IMG/VR virus record: IMGVR_UViG_3300031510_000036
Span: 1 to 24,518 of that record
DNA from: a virus
Length of the DNA: 24,518 bases
Strand: one strand, 5' to 3'
The stretch's first letter is position 1. Each line of letters starts with the position of its first letter. Shown here piece after piece: positions 20,814 to 24,518 of the stretch. The notes below the pieces were generated by a model. The model made no database searches. It was not told the origin of the DNA and saw only the letters and a list, made by a program, of their open reading frames with translations. A program made the position numbers and the translations under genes.

Positions 20814-21814
20814 TTAATTTTTTTCCAATGGTTTAGTTTAGTAAGAGCACTTAACTGTGAGTAACTGTTATCTGTTATTATATCTTTTATTTGTAGTTTT
20901 GTCAAGCCACTAATTATCATATCATTAATATCTTTTAGTGTTTGATCTTCAGGCCATATAACAATATTGAATCCGTTATCAATCATTTTATACATACGGT
21001 TTATAATTTCTTTGTTTCTTGGTTCGTTGTCAAATATATAGGTAATTTTATTATTAGGTACCTTGTTATTTAACATTAAATCTGCACCAGCAGCTGCGAT
21101 ACAGTTGTCTATAAACAAAGCGTCTATAGGTCCTTCCACTATATATACATGATCTTGAAAATTTATACGTTCTAAACCAAATACTTTTTGTTTATTTTCA
21201 TCTAGTTTAATTGTTAAGTATTTAGGATTTTCTTTACCTAATGCACGACCTTGAAACGCAAATAAATCACCAGTTGTATTATAAAAAGGTATTACTAATC
21301 TTTCGTGATCATTTTGAATTTTGTATGTGTTTGGTTTAATTTTGTTTACTAACTCCTCAAATTTATCAGTATAATATAGTTTATCATAAAACTTTTCAGG
21401 TATCTTTCTTTTCTTTATGTAAATTTTTGCTGTATGTTCATCATCTAATTGTTCTATAGTTTTTAATGATTCTAATATACCAATGTTTTTAAATACAGGT
21501 TTCTCAAACTCCCAATCTGGTTTCTTTGTAGATGGTGCCGACCCTTTATATCTTTCTAATAGATATTCTTCGTACATTTTAGGATCAACATACTTTAAGA
21601 AGTTAGAGAAGTTTTGGCCTTGACCACAGTTATGACATTTAAAAAACATGTCGTTCTTTACTCTGTAGAAATATGCCCTTGCTTTTGTTTTGGATTTTTC
21701 TGAATCTCCACAATGTGGACATCTGAAATTAAATAGATAGTCAGTTTTCTTCTTAAACTGTCCTAATCTACCTGAAAGGTTGTTAATAAATTTTAGATCA
21801 ATATAACTAGACAT
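20810..21814 (-). CDS. DNA primase, T4 gp61-like
   Basis: The 334-residue protein has an N-terminal zinc ribbon (Cys32/Cys35 in RCPHCG, Cys60/Cys63 in KCHNCG) and a TOPRIM domain with HVYIVEGPIDALF (Glu227) and IFDNEPRNKE (Asp262, Glu264). The size matches T4 gp61. Such proteins lay down RNA primers on the lagging strand together with the phage replicative helicase (T4 gp41-like), which is not in this window. The gene is preceded by a strong promoter (21824-21852), and its 3' part carries a second promoter. The transcript continues through nrdA, nrdB, the RuvC-like gene and the glycan cassette. Confidence 0.88.
   Translation of the reverse strand: MSSYIDLKFINNLSGRLGQFKKKTDYLFNFRCPHCGDSEKSKTKARAYFYRVKNDMFFKCHNCGQGQNFSNFLKYVDPKMYEEYLLERYKGSAPSTKKPDWEFEKPVFKNIGILESLKTIEQLDDEHTAKIYIKKRKIPEKFYDKLYYTDKFEELVNKIKPNTYKIQNDHERLVIPFYNTTGDLFAFQGRALGKENPKYLTIKLDENKQKVFGLERINFQDHVYIVEGPIDALFIDNCIAAAGADLMLNNKVPNNKITYIFDNEPRNKEIINRMYKMIDNGFNIVIWPEDQTLKDINDMIISGLTKLQIKDIITDNSYSQLSALTKLNHWKKIK
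20877..20905 (-). promoter_or_regulatory. Perfect-consensus sigma-70-type promoter inside primase gene
   Basis: On the minus strand TTGACA (20900-20905) and TATAAT (20877-20882) are exactly 17 bp apart: a 12 of 12 match. The -35 has the extension GGCTTGACA found at other promoters here. It lies within codons for the C-terminal region of primase (GLTKLQIKDIITDN). The predicted start near 20870 leaves a leader of about 57 nt for nrdA. Confidence 0.75.
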
Positions 21815-21823
21815 AGTAAGTAC

Positions 21824-21852
21824 ACTATACTAGATTATACTCTAAATGTCAA
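21824..21852 (-). promoter_or_regulatory. Strong sigma-70-type promoter before primase
   Basis: TTGACA (21847-21852) and TATAGT (21824-21829) are 17 bp apart on the minus strand, with the extended GGCTTGACA -35. The expected start near 21817 is just before ATG 21814, so the primase message would be leaderless or have only a 3-nt leader. It lies in the 46-nt gap between primase and the coiled-coil gene. Confidence 0.75.
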
Positions 21853-21860
21853 GCCTGATT

Positions 21861-22358
21861 TTAATTTAAAAATGAGAACCAGGAGATCAATCCGTTCCTA
21901 GATAGTGACATTGCTGTTACAGCTTCCATTGCCAGAAAGGCACCGATGATTATCCATTTGTATTTTTCTAATAAACTTACCCGATTACCTATACTTTTCT
22001 TTAAATCTTTTATCTCGTTCATTATTCTGGTCTCGGAATCAATACTCTCTGTCTTTCGTTCTTTTATCTCACTTAATAGTCTATGCTCTGATTCTTCTAT
22101 TAGTTGTCTAGTCTCGTTTTCTAACGTTGATGTCTCACTAGCTCTAATTTTAAGTTTTGAGAATATGACATCATCTATTTTTTCCTGGTGTTCTATCTTT
22201 TCTTCATGTACTGCCAGCATAGATTTAATATGAGTTGATACATCTGTTAACTTATCAATAGCAATATCCAATCTACTTTGAATATTATTAACCTGTTGTA
22301 CGTCTTTGGTTAACTCTGCTAATTGTACGTGAATTGATGTTTGATCGTTATTTACCAT
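21861..22358 (-). CDS. Coiled-coil protein with C-terminal membrane anchor (165 aa)
   Basis: Residues 8-135 form a charged coiled coil with heptad-like hydrophobics (QLAELTKDVQQVNNIQSRLD, then RQLIEESEHRLLSEIKERKT). A hydrophobic segment WIIIGAFLAMEAVTAMSL lies near 136-153, followed by a short tail (SRNGLISWFSFLN). A tail-anchored topology, coil in the cytoplasm, is likely. Similar tail-anchored coil proteins occur in marine T4-like phages without known function. It is between the cyclase and primase genes, separated from the cyclase by a hairpin and a promoter candidate. It has no Shine-Dalgarno. Confidence 0.65.
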   Translation of the reverse strand: MVNNDQTSIHVQLAELTKDVQQVNNIQSRLDIAIDKLTDVSTHIKSMLAVHEEKIEHQEKIDDVIFSKLKIRASETSTLENETRQLIEESEHRLLSEIKERKTESIDSETRIMNEIKDLKKSIGNRVSLLEKYKWIIIGAFLAMEAVTAMSLSRNGLISWFSFLN

Positions 22359-22366
22359 ATTACTAC

Positions 22367-22374
22367 TATTTATA
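22367..22374 (-). promoter_or_regulatory. Candidate T4-type late promoter
   Basis: Minus-strand TATAAATA, the exact T4 late-promoter core recognised by a gp55-type sigma factor, stands 9 nt before the start at 22358. The predicted start would leave almost no leader. A TTGACA at 22387-22392 is nearby but is poorly spaced for a sigma-70 -10. A single 8-bp AT match is weak evidence in AT-rich DNA: the same string also occurs inside other genes (for example near 2719 and 4983). Confidence 0.35.
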
Positions 22375-22429
22375 ACAGTCTGTTGTTGTCAATTAATTAT
22401 TGTCCATAGTATCACCCAACAAACGAAGA

Positions 22430-22456
22430 AAAAGATAAGTTTTTTAGTTATCTTTT
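22430..22456 (-). terminator. AT-rich hairpin at end of cyclase gene
   Basis: AAAAGATAA and TTATCTTTT form a perfect 9-bp stem with a 9-nt loop that includes the cyclase stop codon (22444-22446). On the minus strand the 3' arm runs into a TTTTTCTTC tract, so this resembles an intrinsic terminator. The stem is AT-rich and weak. It would separate the cyclase transcript from the coiled-coil gene. Confidence 0.45.
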
Positions 22457-24102
22457 TTATCATTAACCTCCACTGTGAAAATTGATACTTCATTTGACTT
22501 GCCTTTTACTTTAACCTGATCTAATTTCTTAAAATTAAATTTATTACGGATTTCTCCGTAGGTATCGTAACCGACTATTAGAGTAGCGTCATAATTTTTA
22601 GATATGCCTTCTAATCTACTTGCCAAATTTACTGCGTCACCTAAAACTGAATAATCAAACCTTTGCTTTGATCCCATATTGCCTACTACGGCAGAACCAG
22701 AGTTTATTCCAATGCCTATATTTATGTTATTGTCTTTCCCAAAGTGTGCATTATCATTTAATTCTTTTAAACAATCAATCATTTCTAGTGCTGAAGATAC
22801 AGCTAGTGACCTATGGTTAGGTTGATCTATCGGAGCGTTCCAAAACGCCATGATACAATCTCCCATATACTTATCAATAGTACCACCGTTCTTCATTATT
22901 ATGTCTGTCATAGGTGTTAGAAATTTGTTTATGATTACAGTAAGTCCTTGTGGATTACTTTGAAACTTTTCTGAAATAGGAGTAAAACCTCTTATGTCAC
23001 AAAACAAAAAGGTCATATCTCTTGTTTCGCCACCTAATTTTAATAAATTAGGATTTTCTTGTAACTTCTTAACCATCTTTGGTTCTAGGTAATGTTCAAA
23101 CTGTTTTTTAATTTGTAGTTTTAATCTGTTTTCTCTTGCAAAGTTATTGTATATTAAATGTGTCCATACTATACTACCTATTATTGCGATTGACGACCAA
23201 TCTGTAATTATCATTTTACTTTGCCATAGATAGCCACTTGCAACTGCTAACTCACAATAGAAACCTATTAAACATAATGATGACCATAGTAGACCAACTC
23301 TAGGCATAACAAGTATAAAGAAAGTTAATGCTAGTATTAATATAATCCACTCTGCAATAGGTGTCCAATCTGGTCTAGTTATAAACTTACCTGATAGTAA
23401 GGTCTCTGTTGATACTGCCATGATTTCATGTGTGTTCATTAAACCATTAGGTGTTTGTACAAAAGTAGAACCTGTAAACGTAGCACCTATGAATACTATC
23501 TTACCTTTCATAGACGACCAATCTTTATCTGCATAATCTACTCTAGGTACGTGGTGTCTGAAATCAATCCATATTTCATCCTGATTAGGTACTTTAAACT
23601 TAATAATATCTAAAATCTTTTTAGGCACGGAATTATCCAGAGGTAATTTTCGTATAACATTGTCAACACTTATTGCCACTTCCACGTTAGCGACTGCTAG
23701 TGCCCTCCTCCCTATGGCAATTAAGTTCTTTGCTTGATCTGTTTCAGTTAGTATAACTGGATATTTGGAGATCATCTTCAAAAACATTTCATCACCACCA
23801 AGTCTATCTTTGTGTACAAATACTACGTTCAGAAATACTAGAGCTGCACCGTTTCTATATGCATTAACTATGGCACGACCTAGTTTGTCTCTTTTCCATG
23901 GCCATTGTCCTTCTTTAACTAATGCCTCATCTGATATGTCTAACATTACCAAACTTTTAGATTTGTAATTATTACCAAACTGTTGGTATAAATCAAATGT
24001 TTTTAGTTGTAGTGTTTGTAGAGGTATTGGATTATAAAGTTTTATTCCTAATAGAATTACTACACTTACTATTACTGCCCATACGGAAGTAAATTTAATC
24101 AT
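22444..24102 (-). CDS. CHASE2-domain class III adenylate/guanylate cyclase
   Basis: The 552-residue protein is complete. Residues 1-22 are a membrane anchor; about 28-240 is a periplasmic CHASE2 sensor (KTFDLYQQFG, MLDISDEALVKEGQWPW, FIGATFTGS); three TM spans follow (about 251-267, 270-290, 300-317); a cyclase homology domain fills 360-545. Metal Asp369 (FCDIRGFTP) and Asp415 (IDKYMGDCIMAFW), base-recognising Lys411, and transition-state Asn492 and Arg496 (DAVNLASRLE) are all present. The position paired with Lys is Ser485, where bacterial adenylate cyclases usually have Thr or Asp. It should make cAMP from ATP at the inner membrane; cGMP is not excluded. The upstream gene ends 4 nt away. 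Phage-encoded cyclases of this type are unusual; it was probably acquired from a bacterium. Confidence 0.93.
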   Translation of the reverse strand: MIKFTSVWAVIVSVVILLGIKLYNPIPLQTLQLKTFDLYQQFGNNYKSKSLVMLDISDEALVKEGQWPWKRDKLGRAIVNAYRNGAALVFLNVVFVHKDRLGGDEMFLKMISKYPVILTETDQAKNLIAIGRRALAVANVEVAISVDNVIRKLPLDNSVPKKILDIIKFKVPNQDEIWIDFRHHVPRVDYADKDWSSMKGKIVFIGATFTGSTFVQTPNGLMNTHEIMAVSTETLLSGKFITRPDWTPIAEWIILILALTFFILVMPRVGLLWSSLCLIGFYCELAVASGYLWQSKMIITDWSSIAIIGSIVWTHLIYNNFARENRLKLQIKKQFEHYLEPKMVKKLQENPNLLKLGGETRDMTFLFCDIRGFTPISEKFQSNPQGLTVIINKFLTPMTDIIMKNGGTIDKYMGDCIMAFWNAPIDQPNHRSLAVSSALEMIDCLKELNDNAHFGKDNNINIGIGINSGSAVVGNMGSKQRFDYSVLGDAVNLASRLEGISKNYDATLIVGYDTYGEIRNKFNFKKLDQVKVKGKSNEVSIFTVEVNDKKDN

Positions 24103-24106
24103 ATAT

Positions 24107-24518
24107 CTATTTAGACTGGATTATTGTAACCTTAGCACCATTAGATCCAGCTACTAAAGCCTGAGTTTCTATTCCTTGTATTACCATAATATCAAAATTT
24201 TCAAGAGAGTTAGTAGTAAGATATACTCTATGATTGTCAAATATTCTATCCATTCTTTTATAACCGTTGTCGCCAGAGTGAACTGAAAAATTTGCTGTAT
24301 TATCAAAAGTTGAATATCTACCTGTATTTGTTACCGAAGATGAAACACCATTTGTAGTTGTTGTCACCGTTTGAGTTATATCACCTGTATAATAGTTAAT
24401 TATTTCACCAGTTGCTTTTACTTTAGTGGTAACACCTGTATTATCAACCCATTTTGTACCACAAATGCTATTACTTTTATCCCAATAGTAACCAGAGTAT
24501 ATACAATCAGATTCAGTT
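24107..24518 (-). CDS. C-terminal part of an unknown, probably exported protein (partial)
   Basis: The frame is open from base 24517 to the stop at 24107-24109, giving 136 residues; the N-terminus is outside the window. I treat GTG 24367 as an internal codon. The visible part has CIYSGYYWDKSNSICGTKW, with two Cys 13 residues apart, then a Thr/Ser/Asn-rich beta-like region (TQTVTTTTNGVSSSVTNTG), then a tail ending GIETQALVAGSNGAKVTIIQ. Low charge and Thr/Asn richness are typical of surface or fibre proteins. No family is recognised; a FecR-like partner of CHASE2 cyclases was considered but not supported. The cyclase begins 4 nt downstream, so the two are probably co-expressed. Confidence 0.55.
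   Translation of the reverse strand, partial: TESDCIYSGYYWDKSNSICGTKWVDNTGVTTKVKATGEIINYYTGDITQTVTTTTNGVSSSVTNTGRYSTFDNTANFSVHSGDNGYKRMDRIFDNHRVYLTTNSLENFDIMVIQGIETQALVAGSNGAKVTIIQSK

Noticed and set aside
24365-24367. GTG 24367 as the start of an 86-aa protein
   Set aside because: The frame stays open upstream to the window edge and encodes plausible protein with Cys pairs, so the gene is longer and truncated by the window.
1-24518. tRNA genes, CRISPR arrays, IS elements, integrase
   Set aside because: By eye no cloverleaf, regular repeat-spacer array, transposase or integrase motif was seen; a tRNA scan could still find a divergent one.
24107-24518. FecR-domain or curlin-repeat identity for the partial protein
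   Set aside because: Neither the FecR pattern nor the spaced Gln/Asn curlin repeats are visible in the 136 residues available.

Overview
The window looks like part of a T4-like marine myovirus genome, probably a pelagimyophage-type virus of SAR11-like bacteria. Every gene I can support is on the minus strand and genes are packed with 1-40 nt overlaps. The DNA is strongly AT-rich. The core set is that of T4-like phages: T4 gp61-type primase, class Ia ribonucleotide reductase (nrdA, nrdB), RuvC-fold resolvase, T4-type RNase H, glutaredoxin, a DUF3310-like protein, a murein hydrolase and many small phage ORFs. The host assignment is an inference from composition and gene mix; no host marker is visible. 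I saw no tRNA, CRISPR array, IS element or integrase, and no gap above about 210 bases lacks a gene.

Layout in transcription order (high to low coordinates). (1) 24518-22444: the end of an exported-looking protein, then a full-length CHASE2 class III nucleotide cyclase with its catalytic residues intact. (2) 22358-21861: a coiled-coil protein with a hydrophobic tail. (3) 21814-16665: primase, nrdA, nrdB, a 58-aa zinc-ribbon protein and a RuvC-like nuclease. A strong promoter precedes primase, and a 12/12 consensus sigma-70-type promoter lies inside the end of primase. (4) 16684-12154: a surface-sugar cassette (three GT-A transferases, two related GT-B or capsule-like proteins, one SGNH hydrolase), overlapping without a break with block 3. 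(5) 11952-10144: small cytoplasmic phage proteins behind tandem promoters. (6) 10002-6895: an operon mixing small proteins with two lipoproteins (a 17-kDa-surface-antigen-like one and an LPP20-like one), two signal-peptide proteins and a small membrane protein, then glutaredoxin. (7) 6895-4360: a conserved phage protein, a winged-helix-like protein, RNase H and a T4-like-phage family protein, ended by a strong hairpin. (8) 4218-1: an exported protein, a SprT-like metalloprotease, a probable lysis group (glucosaminidase, four-TM coiled-coil protein, tiny lipoprotein) and small ORFs running off the left edge.

Together the genes suggest a virus that makes nucleotides and primes its own replication, while investing heavily in the host envelope: at least seven exported or lipid-anchored proteins, a glycan cassette and a membrane cyclase. 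The cyclase is the most unusual item. It implies that infection could raise a cyclic nucleotide in the host under control of a periplasmic sensor domain. A family of promoters sharing an extended -35 element (S-G-C-T-T-G-A-C) precedes several operons and fits early transcription by host RNA polymerase.
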